Made by a program: the position numbers and the translations under genes. 64,000 nucleotides of DNA from Terrisporobacter mayombei (GTDB lineage Bacteria > Bacillota > Clostridia > Peptostreptococcales > Peptostreptococcaceae): contig NZ_JAHZMP010000001.1 of the NCBI RefSeq assembly GCF_020748465.1, positions 248,001 through 312,000 of the forward strand, read 5' to 3'. Shown here piece by piece: positions 33,772 to 43,676 of the stretch; within the stretch, counting starts at the first letter, position 1; each line of letters begins with the position of its first letter. Below the pieces are notes generated by a model, which saw only the letters and a list, made by a program, of their open reading frames with translations, had not been told where the DNA came from and did no database searches.

Positions 33772-34323
33772 TTAAGCTTGTTTTCCAAAGTGTCTTTCTA
33801 ATAATCCTAAGAATGCTTTACCATGTCTAGCTTCATCTTTACACATTTCATGAACTGTATCATGTATAGCATCTAATCCTAATTCTTTAGCTCTCTTAGC
33901 TATTTTTAACTTTCCTTCAGTAGCTCCGTATTCTGCTTCAACTCTAGCTTCTAAGTTTTTCTTAGTATCAGCAACAACTACTTCACCTAATAGCTCAGCG
34001 AATTTAGCAGCATGTTCTGCTTCTTCGAAAGCTATTCTTTTATAAGCTTCTGCAACTTCTGGATGTCCTTCTCTATCAGCTTGTCTTGACATAGCTAAGT
34101 ACATTCCTACTTCTGTACATTCTCCAACAAAGTTAGCTCTTAATCCTTCAACTATTTCTTCGTCAACGCCTTGAGCTACACCTATTCTATGTTCATCAGC
34201 CCAGTTCATTTCACCTTTCATTTCTTCAAACTTTTCAGCTCCTACTTTACATACTGGACATACTTCTGGAGCAGTTTCTCCTTCATGTATATAACCACAT
34301 ACTGTACAAACAAATTTTTTCAT
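33772..34323 (-). CDS. Reverse rubrerythrin (NADH peroxidase component)
   Basis: A 183-aa protein with the rubredoxin-like domain first (CxxC pairs at residues 6/9 and 22/25, [20 protein letters not shown]) and the ferritin-like di-iron domain second ([37 protein letters not shown] and [16 protein letters not shown], giving the ExxH ligands). This order is reversed relative to classic rubrerythrin, as in revRbr of clostridia, which reduces peroxide and oxygen. The codon choice looks optimised for high expression, and the promoter has near-consensus boxes. It is monocistronic. Confidence 0.95.
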   Translation of the reverse strand: MKKFVCTVCGYIHEGETAPEVCPVCKVGAEKFEEMKGEMNWADEHRIGVAQGVDEEIVEGLRANFVGECTEVGMYLAMSRQADREGHPEVAEAYKRIAFEEAEHAAKFAELLGEVVVADTKKNLEARVEAEYGATEGKLKIAKRAKELGLDAIHDTVHEMCKDEARHGKAFLGLLERHFGKQA

Positions 34324-34345
34324 TTTCTATTTCCTCCATTTTTTA

Positions 34346-34373
34346 TTTATATTCTCTTACTTTTAGTAGTCAA
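34346..34373 (-). promoter_or_regulatory. Sigma-A promoter of the rubrerythrin gene
   Basis: On the minus strand TTGACT (34373-34368), a 16-bp spacer and TATAAA (34351-34346) stand 23 bp upstream of the start codon, followed by a TGGAGG ribosome site. Confidence 0.6.
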
Positions 34374-34507
34374 TTTTAAATGTTAATACTTACTTATGTT
34401 TTTATATATACCCGCCACCTTTTGCCTTAAACAAAATTTAAAAATTTTATTTAAAAATTATTTTCGCAATGGCATTATGTTTAGCAATTAATCCATTCAT
34501 TTTTCAT

Positions 34508-34546
34508 AAAAAAAGTCATTGGAGTTATTTTCCCAATGACTTTTTT
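34508..34546 (-). terminator. Terminator after the lemA operon
   Basis: AAAAGTCATTGG pairs with CCAATGACTTTT around an 11-base loop, with T/A runs on both sides. Confidence 0.9.
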
Positions 34547-34591
34547 ATATAATTCATACTTTCTAGTATTGATTTTTGCTATTTTTTAAAT

Positions 34592-35146
34592 CTAGAATTT
34601 TACCTGAACATTTTCTCTTTCTTCATGATTTTCCAATTCAAAGAAAGATTCTTCCTCAAATTTAAACAAACTTGCAATTATACAACTTGGCACACTTTGT
34701 ACAGTTTTATTAAGATTTTTCACTGTTCCATTGTAATATCTTCTTGATTTTTCAATTTCTGACTCTATGTTTTGTAATTCTTTTTGTAAGTTTATAAACT
34801 GACTGTCAGCTTTTAAATCAGGATAGTTTTCTGAAATCATTAATAATCTACTTAATGCATTTGATAATTCTCCTTCATATTTTAACTTATCTTCTGGAGA
34901 GCTTGAAATAGCATTTCCTCTTGCCTGTATAACATTTTGCAAAGTTTCCTTTTCATGAGCCGCATATCCTTTTACTGTTTCTACTAAATTGGGTATAAGG
35001 TCGTATCTTTTCTTCAAAAATACATCAATTGTAGAAAAACCTTCTCTAACATTCATTCTAAGTGATACAAGTTTATTGTATGTTGAAACACCCCATATTA
35101 CAACAACACCTGCTACTACTAAAATAATAATTCCTGTCATCGTCAC
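34592..35146 (-). CDS. lemA: LemA family protein
   Basis: A 184-aa protein with one N-terminal membrane helix (IIILVVAGVVVIWGVSTYNKLVSLR) and the LemA helical bundle: NVREGFSTIDVFLKKRYDLIPNLVETVKGYAAHEKE, then LMISENYPDLKADSQF and RRYYNGTVKNLNK. These short segments are family hallmarks. LemA genes are commonly paired with DUF2207 membrane proteins, as here (18-bp gap), but the biochemical role is unclear. Confidence 0.94.
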   Translation of the reverse strand: MTMTGIIILVVAGVVVIWGVSTYNKLVSLRMNVREGFSTIDVFLKKRYDLIPNLVETVKGYAAHEKETLQNVIQARGNAISSSPEDKLKYEGELSNALSRLLMISENYPDLKADSQFINLQKELQNIESEIEKSRRYYNGTVKNLNKTVQSVPSCIIASLFKFEEESFFELENHEERENVQVKF

Positions 35147-35164
35147 ACCTCCATTTATTTAATT

Positions 35165-37561
35165 CTACCAGCTTGAGCCTCCGCCACCTCCAGAGCCTCC
35201 ACCACTAAATCCGCCACCTCCGAATCCTCCTCCTGAGCTACCAGAGGAAGTATCTATAGTGTGACTTGCTGTAGATTCTACTTTATTTAAATCATTTACA
35301 AACATATTTAATGCCATATAGTTATTTAATGGATAATAAGTGTCATAGTAAGATGGTTGCTCCATAGAAATATCTTTAAATTTATTCGTCCATTTTTTAG
35401 TTACTCCAAGAACCTGCGCATAAGGAAGTGTATTATAAAAATACTCTGGGTCCTCCTCTAACAGAGCTTCTAACCTTTCTTTTTCCGCTACTTCCATAAA
35501 GTTTCTAAATCCTACTATCTGGCCTAGCAACTCTTTTCCATAATCACTTCTTTTAGGAACACAACTACTTAAGATATTTCCAATTAAAGATACTAATATA
35601 CTAACTATTATTATAGATCCATCTAAGTCAGTGAATAAAAATGGTAATATTATCATAATTAAATAAATAAAACTAATAACTATTACACCAATAACTTTGT
35701 TATTTTTCTTAATTAATCCATGTCTTTTCTTTAATAATTGATAAAAAACTAAGTAAAATCCAAGATGTAAAACTAATAATAATATACTAAACATAACATA
35801 GCCTACTATGGAGCCATGGTCTACCTCTCTAGCTACCATCATACATGATATTACAGGTATTGAAGATATTATGCTTAATAAAAATCCTGATTTTTTAGAA
35901 GCACTATCTCTCAATTTTTTTTCATATTTAAATTCTTCTCTCACACCTTTTGCTGCCTTACTTACTTCTTCTCCAAAATAAGTTTTTAATTTTTCATCAG
36001 TTACTTTTTTACCATTTCCATATCTAAATAAACTATTAAATAATTTTTTTTCATAAGGTTTATGATTACTACCTATCTCTTTTAATTTTTCAATGGTAAA
36101 CTTATTCTTTTCCTTCATAATGATTTTTATATATCCTTCACTTGCCCAATAGAACAATATAGATGTAACTTGTGAATTACTAATATTTTCATTGAAAGTA
36201 TATCCAACTTCTGCACTATTCATAGATCTAGGTGGATAAAATTGAACCACTGGTGTTACTGGATTTTTATCTTTAAATCTAAAAAATAAAAACACAATTA
36301 TAAGTAAAATTACAGGCGAACCAAATCTCACAATGTTTGCAGATATGGGTAAAGGTCTTACAAATAAATTTTGATCTATATCAAGACTTAGTTTTACATC
36401 TTCCCCCGCATATATAGTATTTTTGTTTGTAAATATTACATTGTTATCATTTTTTTGTAAATTAAATCTATCAGTTCCAAAATTAGCCCCCTTTTCATTA
36501 AAATTCACTGTTGCATCATCTATAAAAAATGGTGAGTTAACATTTACTTTCAGATTTTCTAATTTTCCGTCTAAAGTTGTACCTACTATTTTAAAGACAA
36601 TATTATCACTAAGCCTAGGCTCTATAGTGTAGGATACTTTAAAATCACATTCATCTTTATTACTATCTAAAGTAATAATTCCATCTTTTTCATTATATGA
36701 TACACTTTTATCATTTACACTCATATCTAATAAATAAAAATTTTCACCTTTTATAATGTCAAACAAGTCAATCATAAGATTATCTTCGCCTGTATAATTC
36801 TTATTTATTTTTATTTTGAAATCACGCTGTATTTCATATTTTTTATCATCTGTTATATTAATGTCTATAAACTGATTTTCGATTGTATACGGATATTGTT
36901 TTATTGGTGCATTTTTGAAAGCACCTTCATTCAACATGGCATTTACTGTAATTGCATTGTAGGGTTGTATAGTTTTTATTGAATTTACATAAATTTTATT
37001 ATTTTCCACCTTATATTGTACATTCTTTGAATTTTTATTACCATATTCACCATCGGTAACATTTATTTTCTCCAAATTCGCTTCATTAGGATAGGTTATT
37101 GTTGACGTAAAGTTTTCAATATTTGTGTCCCATTGATCTCCTAGAACGTTAAAATAAATATAATCACCTTCTGGTCTTTCTTCGTTGTAATTTTCTATGG
37201 TGTATGTAATTTTATAAGTTTTATCACCGCTTAAAGTTTCATCTTCATCACCTATTCTTATCTTCATGTCAAAAGAATCTTCTATCTCATATGGCGCTCC
37301 ATCTACAGATACGTCTTTTATAGTATAATCTTCTAATCGTGTAGATGTAGGTATACTCCTAATAATTCCATGGCGTTCTTCATTAAAATATACATCTATA
37401 GTTTCTGTTATCTTAAACTCTCTTTTGTCATTTACATCCACATTTACGTCCATATTTTTAATATAGTAACCATCATCTTCTGCATATGCTTTAAATGCAA
37501 ATATATTTATGGATATTACCATAAGCATTAAAAATAATACTATTTTTTTAAATCTTTCCAC
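35165..37561 (-). CDS. DUF2207 domain-containing membrane protein
   Basis: A 798-aa protein. A signal peptide (VLFLMLMVISINIFAFKAYA) precedes a large extracytoplasmic region with the DUF2207 fold (about 30-390), a helix at about 405-425, a cytoplasmic stretch, further hydrophobic helices (about 575-650), and a C-terminal Gly/Ser-rich tail (SSGGGFGGGGFSGGGSGGG) ending in W. This is the standard architecture of LemA-associated DUF2207 proteins. Function unknown; co-occurrence suggests a cell-envelope role. Confidence 0.92.
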   Translation of the reverse strand: MERFKKIVLFLMLMVISINIFAFKAYAEDDGYYIKNMDVNVDVNDKREFKITETIDVYFNEERHGIIRSIPTSTRLEDYTIKDVSVDGAPYEIEDSFDMKIRIGDEDETLSGDKTYKITYTIENYNEERPEGDYIYFNVLGDQWDTNIENFTSTITYPNEANLEKINVTDGEYGNKNSKNVQYKVENNKIYVNSIKTIQPYNAITVNAMLNEGAFKNAPIKQYPYTIENQFIDINITDDKKYEIQRDFKIKINKNYTGEDNLMIDLFDIIKGENFYLLDMSVNDKSVSYNEKDGIITLDSNKDECDFKVSYTIEPRLSDNIVFKIVGTTLDGKLENLKVNVNSPFFIDDATVNFNEKGANFGTDRFNLQKNDNNVIFTNKNTIYAGEDVKLSLDIDQNLFVRPLPISANIVRFGSPVILLIIVFLFFRFKDKNPVTPVVQFYPPRSMNSAEVGYTFNENISNSQVTSILFYWASEGYIKIIMKEKNKFTIEKLKEIGSNHKPYEKKLFNSLFRYGNGKKVTDEKLKTYFGEEVSKAAKGVREEFKYEKKLRDSASKKSGFLLSIISSIPVISCMMVAREVDHGSIVGYVMFSILLLVLHLGFYLVFYQLLKKRHGLIKKNNKVIGVIVISFIYLIMIILPFLFTDLDGSIIIVSILVSLIGNILSSCVPKRSDYGKELLGQIVGFRNFMEVAEKERLEALLEEDPEYFYNTLPYAQVLGVTKKWTNKFKDISMEQPSYYDTYYPLNNYMALNMFVNDLNKVESTASHTIDTSSGSSGGGFGGGGFSGGGSGGGGGSSW

Positions 37562-37641
37562 TCATTCCCTCTCCTTTTTATCCCTTACTAAATATAGCAA
37601 CATAGATTAATCATTTCAAAAAAAGGTTTTCAACCTATGCA

Positions 37642-39378
37642 TTAATTATATATATCAGAGAATTCTATTTTACATTTCTCTATACTTGAATTATTTTTTT
37701 CAAAGGAAGAAACATTTTTTACTTCATCATTAATCTTTAAATTTTTAGGCAGGGCAAAAGTAAAAGTAGATCCTTCGTTTTCTACACTATCAACTTTTAT
37801 ATTTCCTCCATGAAGTTTTATTATTGATTGAACGAGATATAACCCTATCCCACTACTCTCATATCTTCTTTTGCAATCTGCATTTACTTGTCCAAATCTA
37901 TCAAAAATAATTTCTAATTTATCTTTTGGTATACCTCGTCCATTGTCTTTTACGCTTACAAAAACAAATTCTTTGTCATCACTTATATTTACAAGTATTC
38001 TGCTATTTTCATTTAATGAATATTTAATAGCATTAGATAATAAATTTAACACTACTCTTTCTATGGCATCTGGGTCACAAGCCATTTCAATTTCCTCAAA
38101 TTCTGTATCAAATATTATTTCTATACCTTTATTTTTTGCATGTTCTACCACGGATAAACATATATCCTCTACTATACTAACTATATTGTTTTTACTCAAA
38201 CAAATATTATAATATCCAATATCCATTTTGCTAATATCAGTTAGGTTGTTTACCAACTTTAAAAGTCTATAAGAATTTTGTTTTATGTTTTTTAAATATC
38301 TCTGTAAATCATCATTTGACACTTCATCATAATTTTCAGAACACTTTTCCATAACTTGCATTGTACCTAGAATAATATTTAAAGGTGTCTTAAACTCATG
38401 AGACATATTTGTAAAGAAATCACTTTTCATAGCTTCTAATTCTATTCTTTCTTCAAGATTCTTTTGTCTTTCTTCCTCAACTATTTTTTCTGTAATATCT
38501 TTACCTGTAACAAAATATCCACTTATCTTTTCTGAATACTCTATATTCCAATGAATCCACTTATAAGTGCCATTTTTACATAAGTATCTTGTTTTGATTT
38601 CAGTTTTTCTATTTTTTTTATCATCTATACTTGATAGATATTTGTTTATATCTCTTAACTCTTTTAAATCTTCAAAATATATATAATCATATATACCTGT
38701 ATTTAATAATTCTTCTTTGGTCCAGCCTAGTATTTTAGTCCAACTGGAGCTTAAATTTATTATTTTTTGATTTTCATTATATATGCAAACTAAATCTGTT
38801 GATTTTTCTAAATATTCATCAAGCTCATTTTCTATTATTGTTCTTCTTTGATTTTCTAAAATTACTTCTTTATTTAATAACCAACTTCTTAAAATTATTG
38901 AGATTAATTTACAAACACCATTCATATAATCATAAGGCATGCTGTTATATACTGTTTCTCCCTTGTGTATAATATTTAGACTTCCAATAAACTCATTATC
39001 TACAGAAAGCTTGTACATACTAATAATGTTGTTTTCAAAAGATTTTTCAAGTTCATGATGTTTGTGCTTATTTCTATTTATTAAGTTTTCAATTCTATCT
39101 CTATGATATAATTCTGTACCTTCCTGTTTTACAATTTCTAATTCTTTTGTATCCATATTAATTTTAGTAAATATTTTAGTATATTTTATATCGTCTCCCA
39201 ATTCTATAAATGGAATTAAAGCTCTTTCTTTTTTATTGAAAATATATATGGATATTCCGTTTGCTTCTGTATTTTCTAATATGTCTTTACATATATGACT
39301 AATCGTTTCCTTTACACATTCATCAGATTTTAATGTACTCACATCATTTAAATTTCTATATATATTCATTTCCTCCAT
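37642..39378 (-). CDS. PAS-domain sensor histidine kinase (third family member)
   Basis: A 578-aa soluble kinase. The N-terminal GAF-like region (ANGISIYIFNKKERALIPFIEL), one PAS/PAC (LVCIYNENQKIINLSSSWTK), HisKA (TNMSHEFKTPLN phospho-His) and HATPase_c (NLLSNAIKYSLNEN, DNGRGIPKDKLE, GSGI GLYLVQSIIKLHGG) are in order. The tail CKIEFSDIYN matches those of the two kinases at 6301 and 31098. It lacks their N-terminal PAS pair. The ATG at 39378 has GGAGG 7 bases before it. No response regulator is adjacent. Confidence 0.92.
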   Translation of the reverse strand: MEEMNIYRNLNDVSTLKSDECVKETISHICKDILENTEANGISIYIFNKKERALIPFIELGDDIKYTKIFTKINMDTKELEIVKQEGTELYHRDRIENLINRNKHKHHELEKSFENNIISMYKLSVDNEFIGSLNIIHKGETVYNSMPYDYMNGVCKLISIILRSWLLNKEVILENQRRTIIENELDEYLEKSTDLVCIYNENQKIINLSSSWTKILGWTKEELLNTGIYDYIYFEDLKELRDINKYLSSIDDKKNRKTEIKTRYLCKNGTYKWIHWNIEYSEKISGYFVTGKDITEKIVEEERQKNLEERIELEAMKSDFFTNMSHEFKTPLNIILGTMQVMEKCSENYDEVSNDDLQRYLKNIKQNSYRLLKLVNNLTDISKMDIGYYNICLSKNNIVSIVEDICLSVVEHAKNKGIEIIFDTEFEEIEMACDPDAIERVVLNLLSNAIKYSLNENSRILVNISDDKEFVFVSVKDNGRGIPKDKLEIIFDRFGQVNADCKRRYESSGIGLYLVQSIIKLHGGNIKVDSVENEGSTFTFALPKNLKINDEVKNVSSFEKNNSSIEKCKIEFSDIYN

Positions 39379-39609
39379 AATATTCCTCCAAAATAGATAA
39401 TCTTAAAATTTCCCTTTAATACTAATTATAGATTTAAAATACTTTAATATCTACGACCTTTTTTAAATTTCTTAAAAAACTCGTTAAATATAAAATTTAT
39501 ATATTATATATGAATTAATAATTTTAAAAGAGTATATAAAAAGTGATATATCAAAATAGTTTATATTTCAAAATATCACCTTTATGCGCTTCCTAGTATT
39601 TAAATTTTC

Positions 39610-40821
39610 TTAAGATTTGCTAAACATTGCATCAGCATATCTTAATGATTCTAAATATATAGATGAAATTATCTCTTTATCTAAATTATAATTTTTATTA
39701 AATTTCTCAACTACATCCCAATTACTTAATTCATATTCTTTTACACATTCTAAAGAATCATATAATACTCCCTCTTTATTTATAAATGCCATTTTAACGA
39801 TTTCAGATAGTTCTAAAGGATCTAAAATTGACAATATATCTTCCTCCAAAATATTATCTATTAATGATAATAATCCAATCATATATGCATCATGCCTCAT
39901 ATAGTTATAATCTAATTTAGTTATGATTTTTTCCATAAATGTTGCCCTAAATAAAGATGCTTTTGCAAACTCATCATTATCCTCGCCTGACATATCACGT
40001 AAAAACAAAAGCATTATCCATCTTTGAGTTTCTACAATTCCTAAACGTACTAATGCTTGTTTTACTGAATTAATCTCAGTTCCTCTATAATATATAGATG
40101 TATGCATCAAAGATAACAATTTATAGGTCAATCCCGCATCTAATTTTATTATTTCTTCTAAAGCATCAAAATCAGGATTACCTTTTGATATCTCTTCCCA
40201 TAGACGTGAATAAGACGAGGATGCAATGCTAAGGCTGTCTTTTGATATCATTATAGGTTTACTAAAATAGTAGCCTTGGAATAAGGTATATCCATCTTTC
40301 ATTGCATTTATATAATCATCCTCTGTTTCAATTCTTTCTGCAACAAGCTTTTTACTATTTTTATATTTCCTAGCTATTTTTCTTCTTTTATATGAATCAA
40401 GTAAACTATATTCAACTTTTATAATATCTACATAAGGTAATAATGAATCATAAGTACCATCATCCACAAAATCATCAAGTGCTAATGTATATTTTTTATA
40501 TTTAAGAAAAGCAACTCTATCTATTAACTCCTGATCCATCTTAGTATTTTCTAAAATCTCAATTATAATGTTCTCGGCATTGAAAAGCAAAGGTATATCA
40601 GACATTAATGATTCTTTATTAAAGTTTATAAAACCATACTTTTTCTTAATCAAAGAATATAAATCAAATTCTGATAAAACATTATAAGTTAACTCCCTTG
40701 TAGCTTCATCTTCATCAACATTTGCATATCTATTTTCATTACTATTTCTATGTAATAATTCATATCCAAATAGCAATTTATCACTATTAAAAATAGGTTG
40801 CCTTGCTATATAAATTTTCAT
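39610..40821 (-). CDS. EAL-HDOD (YuxH/CheX-like) signalling protein
   Basis: A 403-aa protein: an EAL-like N-terminal domain (MKIYIARQPIFNSDKLLFGYELLHR, then IIEILENT, LALDDFVDDGTYDSL, AERIETEDDYINAMKDGYTLFQGYYFSKP) followed by an HDOD domain (ITYKLL..., AGLTYKLLSLMHTSIYYR). The EAL residues needed for c-di-GMP hydrolysis are mostly lost (YELL in place of EAL; no full metal-binding set), so it is probably a sensor or scaffold rather than an active phosphodiesterase. ATG 40821 follows TTGGGGG. It is a single gene with no clear operon partner. Confidence 0.88.
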   Translation of the reverse strand: MKIYIARQPIFNSDKLLFGYELLHRNSNENRYANVDEDEATRELTYNVLSEFDLYSLIKKKYGFINFNKESLMSDIPLLFNAENIIIEILENTKMDQELIDRVAFLKYKKYTLALDDFVDDGTYDSLLPYVDIIKVEYSLLDSYKRRKIARKYKNSKKLVAERIETEDDYINAMKDGYTLFQGYYFSKPIMISKDSLSIASSSYSRLWEEISKGNPDFDALEEIIKLDAGLTYKLLSLMHTSIYYRGTEINSVKQALVRLGIVETQRWIMLLFLRDMSGEDNDEFAKASLFRATFMEKIITKLDYNYMRHDAYMIGLLSLIDNILEEDILSILDPLELSEIVKMAFINKEGVLYDSLECVKEYELSNWDVVEKFNKNYNLDKEIISSIYLESLRYADAMFSKS

Positions 40822-40970
40822 ATAAACCCCCAAGCATTTAAATATTTTTCAACTAACATATATATATTAATACATGCATCTACAAAATACCATCAATTTA
40901 GACATATTAATTATTTTATATCACATTTGAATAAAATTTTTTAGAATATTAGGCTCTATTAGAAAAAAAT

Positions 40971-41026
40971 AAATATAAAGCCAATAATTGCAATCATTTT
41001 GATTATCAACTATTGACTTTATATTT
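40971..41026 (-). terminator. Terminator after the asrABC-FNT operon
   Basis: AAATATAAAGtCAATA pairs with TATTGgCTTTATATTT on the minus strand around a long loop containing its own TTGCAAT dyad. It lies 56 bp after the FNT stop codon. Confidence 0.7.
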
Positions 41027-41081
41027 TTAGTAATAAATGTTTTTCCCACACATCTACGATTAGACGAAGTAATGCATTTTT

Positions 41082-41885
41082 TTATATTTGCTTTACAGAA
41101 GAATTACTTATACTTTTGTCTTCACTTCCCATTATAAAAACTCCAAGTCCCATTACTAATGCTCCACCAACCATGTTTCCAAGAGTTACTGCAACTAAGT
41201 TGTAAACAGCTCCTGCTAAAGTTGCTCCTTGAATAGCTGGTGATATTAAAGCCACAGAGAATATTGTCATATTTGCAACACTATGCTCAAATCCACTAGT
41301 TATAAAAGCAAATAAACATAAAAATACCATAAGTATTTTCGCTGTATCGTCGTTAGTTCTAAATGAACATAAAACTGCTACACAAACTAATATATTACAA
41401 AGAACTCCTCTAAAGAATAATGACATAAATGGTGCTGATGCTTTTGCTATGGAAGTTGTTGCAAAAAATTCCATTATGGGGCCTTCATTTACAAGACCTG
41501 TTCCAACGAAAAATCCTGCAACTAGTATAGATCCAAGTAAATTTCCAACAAAACTAGATAGCCATACTTTGTTCATATCTCCTGTAGAGACACCTTTATT
41601 TAATCTACCTGCAGTCATAACCATATTGTTTCCAGTAAATAATTCTGTTCCTGTCATTATCACTAAGCATAGTGCTACTGCAAATGACAACCCCATTATG
41701 ATTTTTGTTGCAGGAGAGTTTGCTGCACTTAATAATCCCCCTACTGTAAATATTAATATGATTCCTAATCCCACATATAACCCTGCGAAAGCTGCTGATA
41801 CTAAGTATTTTAATTTACTTCTATTTAATAAATTAATCTTATTTTTTGCAGCGTTGCTTAATTTTAATACTGTTTCATTATGCAT
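41082..41885 (-). CDS. Formate/nitrite transporter family channel, probable hydrosulfide channel
   Basis: A 267-aa, six-helix FNT-family pore protein. FNT signatures: FAGLYVGLGIILIF, TGTELFTGNNMVM (the GNxxM motif), VWLSSFVGNLLGS, FFRGVLCNILVC, and SGFEHSVANMTIF (the FEHSxANM motif with the central His). In C. difficile an FNT member next to asrABC was shown to be an HS- channel (HSC), and this gene is the fourth of the same operon (19 bp after asrC). HS- export is therefore the best inference; formate or nitrite transport is the alternative. Confidence 0.9.
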   Translation of the reverse strand: MHNETVLKLSNAAKNKINLLNRSKLKYLVSAAFAGLYVGLGIILIFTVGGLLSAANSPATKIIMGLSFAVALCLVIMTGTELFTGNNMVMTAGRLNKGVSTGDMNKVWLSSFVGNLLGSILVAGFFVGTGLVNEGPIMEFFATTSIAKASAPFMSLFFRGVLCNILVCVAVLCSFRTNDDTAKILMVFLCLFAFITSGFEHSVANMTIFSVALISPAIQGATLAGAVYNLVAVTLGNMVGGALVMGLGVFIMGSEDKSISNSSVKQI

Positions 41886-41904
41886 AATAAACCCTCCTGA
41901 ATTT

Positions 41905-42873
41905 TTAATATTTTATGCCGCTCCAATAAATATTTTCATTTACTTTAACTATATCTGCAAACTCTACACCTTCTAAAGCCCATTTTTTATATTCCATAAA
42001 TCCAGTTCTATCAATTATATATCCAATATGCTCTTTACCTCCTGGAGCATCTTTATCTATATATTGTTTAACATATTTATAAGTATTAAGAACAATTTTG
42101 ATAATTGATTCTTCATCTGCCCAAACTAAAAAATCTTCAGCAAGTCTTGGATTTTTCTTCCCAGTTCTACCCATAATAGCTAATCTATAATATTTATTTT
42201 CATCTCTAGTCCATGCACTTGTTGGACAGTTTAGTGTACATTCTCCACATCCTATACATTTGTCGTGATTCCTTACTATTTTGTAGTTTTCCATTTTGAG
42301 AGCACCTGTAGAAAGTTTTTCACATTTTTTCACACATGCACCGCAAGATACACATCTATTTTTATCATATAGAGGAAGTGTCATTCCTATTATTCCAAAG
42401 TCATGAGTTCTTGCTTTTATACAGTCATTTGGACATCCGGTAAAAGCAATTTTAAAATGTAAATCGTTTGGGAATACTGCCTTTTCCATTTCCTTAGCAA
42501 ATTCAGTAGTGTTGTATTGTGCCTTTGGACAGACTTTATTTCCTATACAAGCACATATGTTTCTAGTTCCTGCTGCTGGATATCCTGAGTCTTTTGTTTC
42601 TTGATTAATATCCATTTTATCTATAACAGGTTGAATGATTTTATTTACTGCTTCCATATCTTCCATTTTGATACCAAGGATTTCAAAACCTTGTCTAGTT
42701 GTAATATGAATTTCTCCATTACCAAACTCATTAGCTATTTTTGAAACTGTCATCAAGCTTTCTGAATCTACACATCCTCCAGGAATTCTAACTCTTAGAG
42801 AGGTTTCATATTTTTGTTTAGTAATTCTATAAGCATTTTTCATTACTTTTTTAGTATTTACATCTCTTAACAT
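41905..42873 (-). CDS. asrC: Anaerobic sulfite reductase subunit C (siroheme)
   Basis: A 322-aa catalytic subunit that reduces sulfite to sulfide. It has the nitrite/sulfite reductase ferredoxin-like half domain (LRVRIPGGCVDSE, GEIHITTRQGFEILGI), the siroheme-[4Fe-4S] Cys motifs (CACIGNKVC near 128-136 and FTGCPNDC near 163-171), and two extra 4Fe-4S clusters (CVSCGACVKKC, CIGCGECTLNCP). It starts 11 bp after asrB. Confidence 0.95.
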   Translation of the reverse strand: MLRDVNTKKVMKNAYRITKQKYETSLRVRIPGGCVDSESLMTVSKIANEFGNGEIHITTRQGFEILGIKMEDMEAVNKIIQPVIDKMDINQETKDSGYPAAGTRNICACIGNKVCPKAQYNTTEFAKEMEKAVFPNDLHFKIAFTGCPNDCIKARTHDFGIIGMTLPLYDKNRCVSCGACVKKCEKLSTGALKMENYKIVRNHDKCIGCGECTLNCPTSAWTRDENKYYRLAIMGRTGKKNPRLAEDFLVWADEESIIKIVLNTYKYVKQYIDKDAPGGKEHIGYIIDRTGFMEYKKWALEGVEFADIVKVNENIYWSGIKY

Positions 42874-42884
42874 TATCTTTCCCC

Positions 42885-43676
42885 CTAGTCTATAAGATTT
42901 TTCGCATAAGAATAGTCAAATACAGGACCATCTATACAAATATAAGTGTCATCTATTTTACAGTGTCCACATTTACCAACACCACAACACATTTTTCTTT
43001 CATAAGAAACCCATATGTTTTTTTCGTCTAAATCTCTTTTTAAAAATTCTCCCACAGTAAACTTCATCATCATTGGCGGTCCAACAACTATGGCAGACAT
43101 ATTGTTTATATCTTCTATATTTAAATGTGGAATGTATTTTGTAACAAGACCTATATTTCCATCGTATCCTTCCTCAGCTCCATCAACTGTTACAAGAATA
43201 TCTAATTTTTCACTCCATTTTTTTAGATCATCTTTGAACAATACATCTTTGGGAGATTTGAAACCTACTACTAGCTTAAAGCTTTTGCATTTTTCTGGAT
43301 TATGGTAGAAGTGCTCAACTATTCCTCTTACGGGTGCTAAACCACTTCCTCCAGCAACAACTACAACCTCCCTTCCTTCGTATAAACTTACATCAAAGCC
43401 ATTTCCATAAGGTCCTCTTATGAAAAATCTATCTCCTACTTTGTAGTTAAATAACTCACTAGTTACTTTTCCCACGTTTCTTATAGTAAAATCTATATAG
43501 TTTTCTCCATATCCACTTACTGAAATTGGCGATTCTCCATATTTTGGTATGGATATTTCATAAAATTTTCCTGGAAGTATATTTTTAGTATATGTCTCTA
43601 CTCTAAAAGTCCATTCAATTTCTGTATGTTTTACTATACTTTTTATTGGTGCTGCTACTGGTATATAAGCATTCAT
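42885..43676 (-). CDS. asrB: Anaerobic sulfite reductase subunit B (FAD/NAD)
   Basis: A 263-aa flavoprotein of the PyrK/ferredoxin-NADP reductase type. FAD site RGPYGNGFDV, NAD site VVVAGGSGLAPVRGI, and a C-terminal [2Fe-2S] motif, CCGVGKCGHCKIDDTYIC. It feeds electrons from NADH to AsrC via AsrA. Its start codon follows the asrA stop directly. Confidence 0.95.
   Translation of the reverse strand: MNAYIPVAAPIKSIVKHTEIEWTFRVETYTKNILPGKFYEISIPKYGESPISVSGYGENYIDFTIRNVGKVTSELFNYKVGDRFFIRGPYGNGFDVSLYEGREVVVVAGGSGLAPVRGIVEHFYHNPEKCKSFKLVVGFKSPKDVLFKDDLKKWSEKLDILVTVDGAEEGYDGNIGLVTKYIPHLNIEDINNMSAIVVGPPMMMKFTVGEFLKRDLDEKNIWVSYERKMCCGVGKCGHCKIDDTYICIDGPVFDYSYAKNLID

Noticed and set aside
39610..40821. 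Active c-di-GMP phosphodiesterase
   Set aside because: The EAL motif itself and most metal ligands are not preserved, and the protein has the HDOD fusion typical of degenerate EAL proteins.
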